Of a stretch of 64,000 nucleotides of DNA, positions 35,763-43,921 are shown in pieces. The DNA is from an uncultured Collinsella sp. (GTDB lineage Bacteria > Actinomycetota > Coriobacteriia > Coriobacteriales > Coriobacteriaceae). The stretch is taken from positions 1-64,000 of the forward strand of contig UQIL01000010.1 in NCBI GenBank assembly GCA_900541025.1. The letters run 5' to 3'. Within the stretch, counting starts at the first letter, position 1. Each line of letters begins with the position of its first letter. The translations under genes and the position numbers were made by a program. Below the pieces are notes generated by a model that saw only the letters and a list, made by a program, of their open reading frames with translations, had not been told where the DNA came from and did no database searches.

Positions 35763-36752
35763 ATGGATCAGGACAAGACAACCGTGATGGGCGGTTACGG
35801 TTCCGCGCAGGCTGGCGATAGCGCCGATGCGACCCGCGTTGTTCCCAACCCCGGTTATACCGACCCCGCCGCGACGCAGCCTTCTGCCGAGCCCACCCGG
35901 GTTATGGGCTATGGAGACGCGGCGCAGGATTCTTACGCTGCATCTTCGCAAGGCTCCTATGGCAACGCAGCTCCGGACCCGTTTGATTACGCGCCGCAGG
36001 ATTCTTATGCCGCCTCGACGCCGAATCCCTATGATGACCTGCCGCAAAATCCCATTCCGCAGCCTCAGCAGACGACGTATATGCCTCGCACGGCGCAGCC
36101 TCGCTACGAGTCGCGCGAGCCGTATCGCGAGTACCCCAAGTCGATTCCGCAATATGGCGAGGACGAGGAGAAGAAGCCGTCGCGTTCGTCGAGCGTGATC
36201 AAGAAGATCCTCATCGTGCTGGCGATCTTCTTTGCGCTGTCGGTTGTGTTTGCCATTGTGTCGGGCATGCTCAACAAGCGAGGGAGTTCAACGGCCGATA
36301 CCGCTGCCGAGCAAACCGAGTCCGCCTCGTCTAGCACCGTCGATCTGAGCGATATCCCGGGGCAGTACTGGTCCAACGCCAAGAAGCTCCTTAAGTCGCG
36401 CGGCGCCGATCTTTCGAATGCCGTGGTCCTGACTGATGATGGCTCAACGCCCGTCGTCGATGCCAACTGGATCGTTACTTCTGCTTACTATAACGGCAAC
36501 GGCAACCTCGAAATTCAACTCACGCACAAGAACAGCTCGGGCAACTCGTCCGACGGCCAAAGCGGTACCGACAGCTCGAGCTCCAATACGCTGGAGGACT
36601 TGAGCAACAAGGCACGGGAGTTGGGAGACAAGGCGCAAGAGCTGGGCGATACGGCACAAAACCTGGGCAATACCGCGCAGAACTTGGGCGACATGGCGAC
36701 GGATGCCTGGAACGCCCTACAAAACGGTATCTCGGGCGCGCAGGGAAACTAG
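35763..36752 (+). CDS. Single-pass membrane protein with Thr-Arg-Val motifs and heptad tail
   Basis: A 329-residue protein. Residues 1-140 are a Pro/Gln/Tyr-rich cytoplasmic tail with KTTVMG (5-10), ATRVVP (23-28) and PTRVMG (44-49), like the phospho-threonine motifs bound by FHA domains in actinobacterial kinase signalling. One transmembrane helix lies at about 143-168. The extracellular part begins with SASSSTVDLSDIPGQYW, holds a small domain (LLKSRGADLSNAVVLTDDG and following), and ends in heptad repeats LGDKAQE, LGDTAQN, LGNTAQN. No family is recognised. A PknB-type signalling role is an inference. Confidence 0.8.
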   Translation: MDQDKTTVMGGYGSAQAGDSADATRVVPNPGYTDPAATQPSAEPTRVMGYGDAAQDSYAASSQGSYGNAAPDPFDYAPQDSYAASTPNPYDDLPQNPIPQPQQTTYMPRTAQPRYESREPYREYPKSIPQYGEDEEKKPSRSSSVIKKILIVLAIFFALSVVFAIVSGMLNKRGSSTADTAAEQTESASSSTVDLSDIPGQYWSNAKKLLKSRGADLSNAVVLTDDGSTPVVDANWIVTSAYYNGNGNLEIQLTHKNSSGNSSDGQSGTDSSSSNTLEDLSNKARELGDKAQELGDTAQNLGNTAQNLGDMATDAWNALQNGISGAQGN

Positions 36753-36764
36753 CTGTTAAGCGGG

Positions 36765-37946
36765 CTACAGCTGCTCGGCCGGACGCTCGGGCGAGCTGAA
36801 GCCCGAATCAAATGTGACGACGCACGAGACGTTGGGCCGGCGCTCGTGCACGATGCGCGTGACGAGCTCCAGCAGCTCCTCGTCGGATATATCAAAGCCG
36901 TCGGGACGCACTAGGTCAAACGAAACGAACCCGTCGTGCTCGTGCAGGTCGTGGATGGAGAGTGCGGGGTCGATCTGCATGATGCCGCGCTTGACCCAGC
37001 CGCGCAAATCATCGCCGGTTGTCGCGATGGGGTCGCAGTGCAGCGTGATGTCAATGCCCATCTGGCGCTTGATGTCGTGCTCGATGGTGTCCAGGATCTC
37101 GTGATGTTCAAACGCGTCGCCCTCGCCGGGCATCTCCACGTGGGCGCTGGCAAACTGACGACCGGGGCCGTAGTCGTGCACCATCAGGTCGTGTGTGCCC
37201 AAGACCTGCGGATAGGACATGATCTTGTCGCGGATTGCCTGGACGAGCTTGGGGTCGGGCGCTTGCCCCAGCAACGGGCTGATGGCGTCGCGCACCAGGC
37301 CCATGCCACTGATGCAGATGAAGACGCCCACGCCCAGGCCCGCCCAGCCGTCGAGGTCAAAGCCGGTCGTCTGCGAAATAAGCGCTGCGGCCAGGACCGA
37401 TCCCGAGGTGATGACGTCGTTTTTGGAGTCCTGTGCTGTGGCGATGAGTGTTTCGGAATCGATACGGTTGCCCAGCGCACGGTTGAATGCGGCCATCCAG
37501 AATTTGACGAGCATGGACAAGACGAGAGCGGCTAGGGAGACCAGCGTGTAGGCGGTGGGGGAGGGCTTGATGATCTTAGTGACCGACTCGAGGATCAGGT
37601 TGATGCCGACGGCGCAAACCAGGACGGCGACAAACAAGCCGGCGAGGTACTCGTAGCGGCCGTGGCCATAGGGGTGGCCTTCGTCTGCCGGGCGGCTGGC
37701 GAGGCGGAACCCGAGCAGGCTCACGATGTTGCTCGAGGCATCGGAGAGGTTGTTGAAAGCGTCGGCGATGAGGGAGACGGAGCCAGCGAGCAGGCCCGCG
37801 ATGCCCTTGGCCAGGCACAGGGTGATGTTGAGGCCAATGCAGATGAGGCTTGCGGCGAAGCCCGCGTTGGTGCGGCAAGATGCATCGACCGGCTCGCCCT
37901 CGCTGCCGGGAACAAGCGTATGTACCAGCCGATTTACAAATAGCAT
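36765..37946 (-). CDS. Cation diffusion facilitator (CDF) family transporter
   Basis: A 393-residue membrane transporter with six helices and a cytosolic C-terminal domain. Helix 2 carries DAFNNLSDASS, the variant metal-site motif seen in one CDF branch, and HPYGHGRYEYLAG is the conserved loop after it. It would export a divalent metal in exchange for protons; manganese, iron or zinc cannot be separated from sequence alone. The start at 37946 follows TGAGGA by 9 bases; longer in-frame starts have no ribosome site. The stop lies 12 bases from the end of the preceding convergent gene. Confidence 0.88.
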   Translation of the reverse strand: MLFVNRLVHTLVPGSEGEPVDASCRTNAGFAASLICIGLNITLCLAKGIAGLLAGSVSLIADAFNNLSDASSNIVSLLGFRLASRPADEGHPYGHGRYEYLAGLFVAVLVCAVGINLILESVTKIIKPSPTAYTLVSLAALVLSMLVKFWMAAFNRALGNRIDSETLIATAQDSKNDVITSGSVLAAALISQTTGFDLDGWAGLGVGVFICISGMGLVRDAISPLLGQAPDPKLVQAIRDKIMSYPQVLGTHDLMVHDYGPGRQFASAHVEMPGEGDAFEHHEILDTIEHDIKRQMGIDITLHCDPIATTGDDLRGWVKRGIMQIDPALSIHDLHEHDGFVSFDLVRPDGFDISDEELLELVTRIVHERRPNVSCVVTFDSGFSSPERPAEQL

Positions 37947-38164
37947 AGCGGTCGTCCTCACAATCATGTTTAAGGGGATAGTGTAGCTCGCGCGGAGGCG
38001 CTGTGCACCGATGCTCAGAAAATGCAGCAATGGTCTGCCGGTGCTAACGAGCGAGCCTTCTCGTCTGCCTGGGTGGTCCATTTTGGGCCACATGGGTATG
38101 GGCATGTGCCAGTTTGCTCGACATACTTAATGTCGACAGCCCCTGTGCAAAGGAGGACGTTTCC

Positions 38165-39502
38165 ATGGACGAGATGTTGGCCATTAAATGTCAAAACTGC
38201 GGCGGCCCTATGTACTCGCACCAAGCTAAGCGCAGCTTTGAGTGCGCCTATTGCGGCGTGGTCATTCCGTGGCAGGCGGACGCCGGAGAGCCCAAGAGCG
38301 CTTTGGGCATTCGCCATACGCCGTTGACGGTGGTGGATGGACTGCTCAAGCTCACGCATGTGTCGCAACTCGAGCGCCCGGAGGACCCGGACTGGTATTT
38401 CTTCAATTCGCACTGGCGCAATCAGTCGGTCCTGGAACATCTGCTGTGGGAGGATCGCGGCACGGCGCAGGAGTTCCAAGAGGCCACGCATGTGAGCATT
38501 CCTTGCCCCTTCTGCGGAGCGTCCTTTGAGGGCGAGTCAACGCAGCGTGTGTTTGAGTGCCCGTCCTGCGGCAACAAGATCGGCATTGCCGACCTGCTCA
38601 AGCCCGGTACGTTTAGCAAACGTCTGACCATGGGCGTGGGTGCGGAGTATGTGCCGGAGCAGGGTATTCCCTGCGAAATCTCACCGCAGCAGGCACGTGC
38701 CAACGCGCTGCAGCTGGTGCGCCAGTACCCGGATGCCTTTGCCGGGCACGACGTGGAAGACGCGATTCAAAACGACATGATGCTCTTCTATTTCCCCATG
38801 GCGCTGGCGGACCTGCGTATGATGGCGAGCTTCCCGGGCAAGGGCCTGAGCAAGGAAACCCTGGTGTACTACGAGGTGCTCGACTGGGCGTATCCGCGGG
38901 CAAACTATCTGGATGTTCGCCTTATGGGCATTTTGGAGCCGTGGGACTTCGCCAAGGTCGGTCCGTTCGATCCCGCCATGCAGGAAGGCGACTTTCGCGT
39001 TGTCTCCGTCGATGCGTCTACCAAGGACCAGGTGGTCATTGATAAGTTGGCGCTCGACATTGTCGGCAACGATGCCGAGGCGGTGCTTGGGCTCAATAAA
39101 AAGAGCATCCGAACCTGGGCGCGCAAGGCCCGCAAGCATAAGGACGGTCTGGTGATGGTGCCGGTCTACTTTGTCGATCGTCCGGCGACGGACAGCCGCG
39201 ACGGCGAGCAAGTGCGCATCGCTGTGAACGGCCAGACGGGCCGCGCGGCCGCGGTGGTGTTTAGCGACAAGCGCGAGACGCATGTGGTGGCGCCGCTCAA
39301 CCTGAGCCTTCATCTGTCCGGCGAGAGCACCGTGCACGCCACGCCCATCGAGGTCAAATACGTTAAGTCGCCGTTTCTGTACCAGATCGTGCGCCGTGGA
39401 GGCGGCGAGCAACCGCGCCAGGTTGCAGCCGCCGTCGAGGGTTCCTACCGAGAAGAAAAGCCCAAACGCCGCGGTCTGCTGGGTGCGCTATTTGGGAAGT
39501 AG
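38165..39502 (+). CDS. Double zinc-ribbon protein, function unknown
   Basis: A 445-residue soluble protein starting at an ATG preceded by AAAGGAGG. Two treble-clef or ribbon motifs are visible: C9, C12, C27 and C30 (CQNCGG...CAYCG) and a second set near residues 111-133 (CPFCG...CPSCG). The remaining 300 residues look beta-rich, with a basic C-terminal end (REEKPKRRGLLGALFGK). Similar coriobacterial proteins are named TFIIB-type zinc-ribbon proteins on the ribbons alone. The 218-base spacer upstream contains TTTGGGCCACATGGG near 38084. Confidence 0.75.
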   Translation: MDEMLAIKCQNCGGPMYSHQAKRSFECAYCGVVIPWQADAGEPKSALGIRHTPLTVVDGLLKLTHVSQLERPEDPDWYFFNSHWRNQSVLEHLLWEDRGTAQEFQEATHVSIPCPFCGASFEGESTQRVFECPSCGNKIGIADLLKPGTFSKRLTMGVGAEYVPEQGIPCEISPQQARANALQLVRQYPDAFAGHDVEDAIQNDMMLFYFPMALADLRMMASFPGKGLSKETLVYYEVLDWAYPRANYLDVRLMGILEPWDFAKVGPFDPAMQEGDFRVVSVDASTKDQVVIDKLALDIVGNDAEAVLGLNKKSIRTWARKARKHKDGLVMVPVYFVDRPATDSRDGEQVRIAVNGQTGRAAAVVFSDKRETHVVAPLNLSLHLSGESTVHATPIEVKYVKSPFLYQIVRRGGGEQPRQVAAAVEGSYREEKPKRRGLLGALFGK

Positions 39503-39619
39503 GGGAGTAGCGCCGGTTGTTGCCGTAACGTGATGGCCGAGGGTGCGGGGCGGCTCTCAGGAGTGCGGGCTGCCGTCTGATTGTTTGAGGGTGCCAGATG
39601 TAAATAAACAGTGGAGCGG

Positions 39620-39649
39620 CTGCAAAAGAGCCGCCCCACCGGGTAAAAT
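39620..39649 (+). promoter_or_regulatory. Candidate promoter for an intergenic RNA
   Basis: CTGCAA (39620-39625) and TAAAAT (39644-39649) are 18 bases apart, inside GGGTAAAATC. The same GGGTAAAATC occurs in the opposite direction at 39921-39932, facing this one. Confidence 0.45.
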
Positions 39650-39654
39650 CAGGT

Positions 39655-39750
39655 TGTGCCGCGGAACCCGCTCCTCAGTCGGTCAACTTTGGAAGCGCGG
39701 GCAACGCAGGTACAAGTGTCTTAAGGGCCGGCTGCAACCGGCCCTTTTTT
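39655..39750 (+). ncRNA. Candidate antitoxin RNA of a type I toxin-antitoxin locus
   Basis: Between the promoter at 39620 and the terminator at 39723-39750 lies about 95 bases with no start codon or frame. It contains CCTCAGTCGG (39673-39682), able to pair over 10 bases (two G-U) with CCGATTGGGG, the ribosome-site region of the convergent small gene (complement of 39872-39881). Both transcripts also begin with similar sequence (TTGT...GCCGCGGAA...CCGC). The layout resembles the par/Fst loci: convergent RNAs, shared repeats, common terminator. No known RNA family was matched. Confidence 0.4.
39723..39750 (+). terminator. Terminator of the candidate intergenic RNA
   Basis: AAGGGCCGG / CCGGCCCTT stem with CTGCAA loop, followed by TTTTTT. 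Read from the other strand the hairpin is intact but the U-tract is weak. Confidence 0.85.
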
Positions 39751-39770
39751 ATGACTCCCTTCGCTATCCG

Positions 39771-39863
39771 TTACTGCTTATATTCCCGCCAGATCGAGTA
39801 GAGGTTCCGGGCAATGCCGGTCACATACATCGAGAGGCGCAGGATTTCAAGAAACAAGTTCAT
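39771..39863 (-). CDS. Candidate 30-residue toxin peptide
   Basis: The minus strand encodes MNLFLEILRLSMYVTGIARN followed by LYSIWREYKQ. The N-terminal two-thirds is hydrophobic or amphipathic and the tail is charged, as in many type I toxins. GGGGTGA lies 5-11 bases upstream of the ATG and TAAAAT at 39924-39929 (complement) could be its -10. The convergent RNA at 39655-39750 can pair with the ribosome site. The peptide is very short and has no recognised homolog, so coding status rests on context alone. Confidence 0.4.
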   Translation of the reverse strand: MNLFLEILRLSMYVTGIARNLYSIWREYKQ

Positions 39864-40228
39864 AGGCTTCACCCCAATCGGAGATCGGAGCGTTGCCCGC
39901 AGGCGGATTCCGCGGCAGACAAGATTTTACCCTATACGCCGCAGCGGGGGATATCTGACCCCAGTGTTAGAGTGGTGTCCATTTGCATGGATGACCGGGC
40001 ATGATCGCGACATATCCTGGAGTTGAAATGCCGCTGGGGATACGAGGGGGAGCCGGGGTCGGATGTTGGGGCTCAACGAAGCAAGTGGCGCTTCTGTTTT
40101 CTTGGGATCGGGGATGCGAATCAGCCTGCAGCAATGGGCCCAACTCGATTCGGGGCGCAGTGAGTCCCGAATCGAGCGTTCCTGGCTGCCATGCATGTCA
40201 GGTGATGAAAGTCCACAGCGGCATCGCC

Positions 40229-40555
40229 TTACACGGCAACGGGGGCCTCTTTGGGGCGTCCCACCCTTGGTGTATCGGCGAGTCGTGCCTCGATGGAGGC
40301 TTTGGACATCATGCGCTTGGTGCCATCCTTCCATGAATCCAGTAGTCCTGCATTTAGCAGTTGTGACACCCGTACTAAGCTAACACCGAGCATACGCGCG
40401 GCATCCGCTGCGGTGACGGCGGGAATGTCGCCGAGTTCGCGGCTGACGGCTACAGCGACAATCTTGCCGCCGTGTCGCGGCTCATGTTCGAAGTCTGGCA
40501 CGGGAAGTTCAATGCCGTCCGAATCAAAGAACTCGAATTCCCATACGTAAACCAG
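40229..40555 (-). CDS. Helix-turn-helix DNA-binding protein, probable CTG start
   Basis: The C-terminal half has a MerR/excisionase-like helix-turn-helix (VTAADAARMLGVSLVRVSQL, then LNAGLLDSWKDGTKRMMSKAS). The frame opens at a TAG just inside AGAGGAGG; 6 bases after that ribosome site comes CTG at 40555, giving MVYVWEFEFFDSDGIELPVP. No ATG, GTG or TTG lies nearer; the first is GTG at 40501, which has no ribosome site. Either a CTG is used, or the gene has lost its normal start. It may regulate itself or the toxin-antitoxin-like locus next door. Confidence 0.6.
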   Translation of the reverse strand: MVYVWEFEFFDSDGIELPVPDFEHEPRHGGKIVAVAVSRELGDIPAVTAADAARMLGVSLVRVSQLLNAGLLDSWKDGTKRMMSKASIEARLADTPRVGRPKEAPVAV

Positions 40556-40756
40556 GTAAGACCTCCTCTAATGGCGAATAATGCGAGGCGTGCTCCTAGA
40601 ATATTCCAGTCGCATCGATGCAGCCGATCATGTCTATCTTAAAGCCTCGCGCGGACTCGAATTTCAATGTCGCCTAGCGCCTTCGTGCAGGATTCCCGAA
40701 GTGACTAAAATGTGGCCATAGAGACAGTTTTAACGAACCCCATGGGAGTGACACGC

Positions 40757-41026
40757 ATGGATAACAACACCTTGCTGTTCCAGGACAAAGGGTCGGGCAG
40801 GTTTAAAGACGTCAAGGTCTACCTCAACCGTATCGAGGTGCTCAAGAAGGGTACTTTTGGTGGCAAGCACACCGAAATTGTCTATCTTAAGGACATTACG
40901 GGTGTCAATAGAATCAAAGGCCCCGATGTTTTTCTGCGTAACAGGCTGTTGACTGCTTGCGTCTTTAGTCTGAGCAGCCGTGCGAAGGCCCAGGAGTTTG
41001 TGAACGCGCTGAACTCGGTGATGTAG
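40757..41026 (+). CDS. Small bacterial PH-like domain protein
   Basis: An 89-residue protein that looks like a single bacterial PH (YokE/bPH-like) domain: LLFQDKGSGRFKDVKVYLNR, EVLKKGTFGGKHTEIVYLKD and ITGVNRIKG read as successive beta strands, and the end (SLSSRAKAQEFVNALNSVM) as the capping helix. The start at 40757 follows GGGAG by 8 bases. Role unknown; it may bind proteins or lipids. Confidence 0.7.
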   Translation: MDNNTLLFQDKGSGRFKDVKVYLNRIEVLKKGTFGGKHTEIVYLKDITGVNRIKGPDVFLRNRLLTACVFSLSSRAKAQEFVNALNSVM

Positions 41027-41051
41027 CCTATGGCGGCGTTCGGGCCAAGGT

Positions 41052-41091
41052 AAAAATCGGGGGCACAGAACGGTATCCTGCGCCCCCGATT
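41052..41091 (-). terminator. Terminator after the phospholipase-like gene (minus strand)
   Basis: Minus-strand AATCGGGGGCG / GCCCCCGATT stem followed by TTTTT. It may also serve the convergent PH-like gene. Confidence 0.8.
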
Positions 41092-41120
41092 GAGTCGATG
41101 TGTCTAAAAGGCCGGCTTGC

Positions 41121-43616
41121 CTATTCGTTAACGTCCTCGGTATTGTCGCGGTCACTGGCAAGCATTGCTGCACCTGCGACCGTTGTCGCCACGGCGGCGG
41201 CAGCGAGCCCGGCGGCAACGCCGGAGCCGTCACCCGTGTTGGCGAGCTTTCCGCCCGAGCCCTTGCTCTTGTTGCCCTTGCCGTTCTTGTCGGCGCTGCC
41301 TGCGTTGGAACCCGTGCCACCGTCGGTGCCGCTGCCGGCGCCGCCTGCACCGTCCGAGGCCGCTACGGTAAAGCTTGCGGCTCCGTCGCTGGCGAGCGTG
41401 TAGTTCTGCGCCGCGTCGCCCAAGAGACCGTTCACGCGCACCCAGTACGTTCCTGCGGCAAATGTTTCGCCTTCGGCCATTGCTGTTGTGCCCGGAGCGC
41501 CGTTCGCGTCGTGCACAAACTCGAGATGGGCCGTGCAGGCATCGGTTTCGAGCTTGCCCTCGAGTGATGCCGCAATCTTGGCGCGCACGTCTTCGCCGGC
41601 CTTAAGGCCTTCGAGTCCCTCAAAATGGGGCGTCAGCGCGCGTGGATCGATATCGATGGGCACGGAGCCCCGCAGCCCCGTAACGGTCTCGTTGCCCAGG
41701 GCGTCGACATCCACATATTCGATGGCAAACGCATGGCCCGAAGCCGCCACGTTGAGTACGTTGCTGCTGTCGACGAGGCGGAAATGACCCTCGCCAACGG
41801 TCTTGCCGTCCTGGAGCGAGGCGTCGCTCAGCGAGTTGCCGTACGTCATGCGCATGCGGGTCGGGAGGTAGTACGAAGCTGTCTGCTTGTGCTGTGTATC
41901 GTAATCGTAATTGCGCTGGTAGATGCTCCGGGCCAGCGCCGCATCAACAAAGTCGGATGCGATGATGCCAATGTGCTTGAGGTAATCTGACTTTGTATCC
42001 TCGGTGCCGCTGTGATTGATGTACGGGCTCTTATACAGATGCTCGTTGACTACTCGTGCCGAGGTAAAAGGATTGCCTCCGTGCGACAAGCCCGTGCAGC
42101 TGGTGTAGTTGATAGACCAGCAACGCTCCTGGACTTGCACCTTGGCCCCGTCATCGTCCACGACGTCCACCTTGTTGCGCGTGCGCCCGGTCGTTTCCTT
42201 CAGCGCATTATCGACCCAGCTGAGCTTGTCGGTTCCCGTGAGTTTGTACTTGTCCTGGGCATATACCTTGGTGCAATAGGGCTCTTCATTGCCCGTTTCC
42301 CCTATGGCTTCAAATCCCCGCGCGTCTTGGACGAGACACATCGACTGCCCGGAATGCGCCTTGATCTTGTCATCCCATTGGGTGAGGTCGAGGCCCCACG
42401 TGTGGCCGCTTACGCTGTTGCCGGCGAGCCCAAATCGACGCAGCAGGACGATCTTTCCGCGCACCTCGCCCAGCGTGGGGACGTGGCTCGACGTGTAGAA
42501 CAGGTTGGGGTTATCGGCCATAACCTTGGCGAAGGCCGTCGTTATGCTTTCGTCGGTAGCCTCATCGTTGCCGCGCGATGCGAGCATGATGAGCGCTTCT
42601 GACGGGTTTTCGTTCAAAAACGTTTTGAAGTAGCCTATGACATCGGAGAGATGCAGATAGTTCCCGTCTTTTTTGAGTAGGTAGAAAATCCCGTGGTCGA
42701 TGCCGGGGTCATCGCCCTTTCCGAGCCGGATATCAAAATAGCGAATGCCTTCGAGCAACTGCGTGGGAATGTAATCCTGCTGGCATTTTACTTGCGAGGA
42801 TTGGGGCTCAGTGTCGTTGTCCACGCTGCAGGTGCCCGAATCGTGCGTACCCGGGATGCTCAGCTCGTCGAGGAACTTGTTGTCGTCGACGTATTTCATC
42901 CAACATGGTCCGTCGACGTAGCTGCTGTACGTGATCCAGTCGAGGCTGCTAACCGTGGCATCGTTCTTTTTCATGTCGTAACCGATAAGTTCGAGCTCCC
43001 ACGGAATGCTCTTACTCTTATGGCAGATCTTATTGTTGTCCTGGTCTTTGCCGTTCGATTCTATTGCCAGGTACTTAATGTCTTTTTTCTCGGTTTCTTT
43101 CTCGACCGTGCGGTCTCGGATGATGTAGGTTCCGTTTGATTGACGCTCGAACGCAAAAGCGCGGCTGGGCTTGTTGTCATACTCGCCGCCCCATACGTGG
43201 ATGACCTTTCCATCTTTGTCCGAGTCGTCGTCGACCGACCAAATGCTGTAGCCCGTCTTTTTATGCTCTTCGAAATTGAGCAAGGTGCGGATGGCGTACC
43301 AGTTTGTATCGTCATTCTTGGTCGTTACGTTCTCAAGGATGAGCTTGCTGGACGTGCCGTCGTTAAACAGGTGACAGACGTTGCCGCGAACGTTGCCGTC
43401 TTGGTTGACGCTCGCGGTGCGATAATAGCCCGCGGGGCGAAGGCGAATGACGAAATTGTCGAGGCTGTCCGACGGTGCGGGCGTTTTGTCTGCAAATGCC
43501 GCTCGCAGGGGAATGCCCGGCGCTGCGGTTTCGGGCAGGCTTGCAAGTGGTGACAACGCCGCAAGCCCTAGGCCCAGCGTAAACGCTCGGCGGCTGATGG
43601 CATGGTGTTCGGTCAT
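41121..43616 (-). CDS. Tat-exported, sortase-anchored phosphatidylinositol-specific phospholipase C-like protein
   Basis: An 831-residue surface protein. The N-terminus SRRAFTLGLGLAALSPLASL is a twin-arginine signal. Residues 50-215 are beta-rich and ricin-lectin-like (YYRTASVNQDGNV..., IESNGKDQDNNK). The PLC X-type domain follows, with catalytic histidines in LSIPGTHDSG near residue 258 and IDHGIF near 306. The C-terminal part has beta modules, a Gly/Ser/Lys linker, then GKLANTG near 792, a hydrophobic helix and a charged end: an LPxTG-like sortase signal. It may act on inositol lipids or GPI anchors of host cells. The gene has its own promoter region and terminator. Confidence 0.85.
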   Translation of the reverse strand: MTEHHAISRRAFTLGLGLAALSPLASLPETAAPGIPLRAAFADKTPAPSDSLDNFVIRLRPAGYYRTASVNQDGNVRGNVCHLFNDGTSSKLILENVTTKNDDTNWYAIRTLLNFEEHKKTGYSIWSVDDDSDKDGKVIHVWGGEYDNKPSRAFAFERQSNGTYIIRDRTVEKETEKKDIKYLAIESNGKDQDNNKICHKSKSIPWELELIGYDMKKNDATVSSLDWITYSSYVDGPCWMKYVDDNKFLDELSIPGTHDSGTCSVDNDTEPQSSQVKCQQDYIPTQLLEGIRYFDIRLGKGDDPGIDHGIFYLLKKDGNYLHLSDVIGYFKTFLNENPSEALIMLASRGNDEATDESITTAFAKVMADNPNLFYTSSHVPTLGEVRGKIVLLRRFGLAGNSVSGHTWGLDLTQWDDKIKAHSGQSMCLVQDARGFEAIGETGNEEPYCTKVYAQDKYKLTGTDKLSWVDNALKETTGRTRNKVDVVDDDGAKVQVQERCWSINYTSCTGLSHGGNPFTSARVVNEHLYKSPYINHSGTEDTKSDYLKHIGIIASDFVDAALARSIYQRNYDYDTQHKQTASYYLPTRMRMTYGNSLSDASLQDGKTVGEGHFRLVDSSNVLNVAASGHAFAIEYVDVDALGNETVTGLRGSVPIDIDPRALTPHFEGLEGLKAGEDVRAKIAASLEGKLETDACTAHLEFVHDANGAPGTTAMAEGETFAAGTYWVRVNGLLGDAAQNYTLASDGAASFTVAASDGAGGAGSGTDGGTGSNAGSADKNGKGNKSKGSGGKLANTGDGSGVAAGLAAAAVATTVAGAAMLASDRDNTEDVNE

Positions 43617-43654
43617 AACTTCTCCATTCGCAGAGTGCGGTTATGCGATAGTTT

Positions 43655-43672
43655 TGGTCACTATACTGACCA
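43655..43672. promoter_or_regulatory. Palindromic operator candidate upstream of the phospholipase-like gene
   Basis: TGGTCACTATACTGACCA has perfect 6-base arms and, on the minus strand, contains TATAGT, a -10-like box. A regulator bound here would block transcription. The rest of the 305-base space to 43921 shows no gene. Confidence 0.45.
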
Positions 43673-43816
43673 GATGTTTAAAGATGCTGGTTTAATTGTC
43701 TGCTCGGCGCAATAAATCGGTGGGCGGACGTGTTGGGGTGTTTGTCGTGTTCGTACTGTTGCCACATTTGGGGCGGTTCCGGCGTCCGGCGTCCTCGCGT
43801 TCGTCGGCTACCGGCA

Positions 43817-43850
43817 TAAGAAAAGGAGGGTCGGTTTACCGGCCCTCCCT
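43817..43850 (-). terminator. Terminator after the first lipoprotein gene (minus strand)
   Basis: Minus-strand GGAGGGCCGG / CCGACCCTCC stem followed by TTTTCTT. Confidence 0.8.
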
Positions 43851-43921
43851 TGGTACGAAGCGCTGGGATACCGTCGCTTGTTTACGCTGCGCCCGTGTTT
43901 CCCGCTGCGCTCGCCAGTCGC

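Larger units (their letters stand above)
39503..40228. other. Long non-genic stretch
   Basis: Apart from the candidate toxin-antitoxin locus, this space holds an inverted pair GGGGCGGCTCT (39548-39558) / AGAGCCGCCCC (about 39627-39637) and a perfect 11-base dyad CTCGATTCGGG / CCCGAATCGAG at 40144-40176. The frames in 39930-40228 have no ribosome sites or recognisable product. Confidence 0.5.

Noticed and set aside
39655..39750. 4.5S RNA or tRNA at the intergenic transcript
   Set aside because: The SRP helix 8 core and the T-loop GTTCGANNC are both absent.
39814..40026. A 70-codon plus-strand frame after the candidate toxin locus
   Set aside because: It is antisense to the small peptide region, Arg-rich and without a ribosome site.
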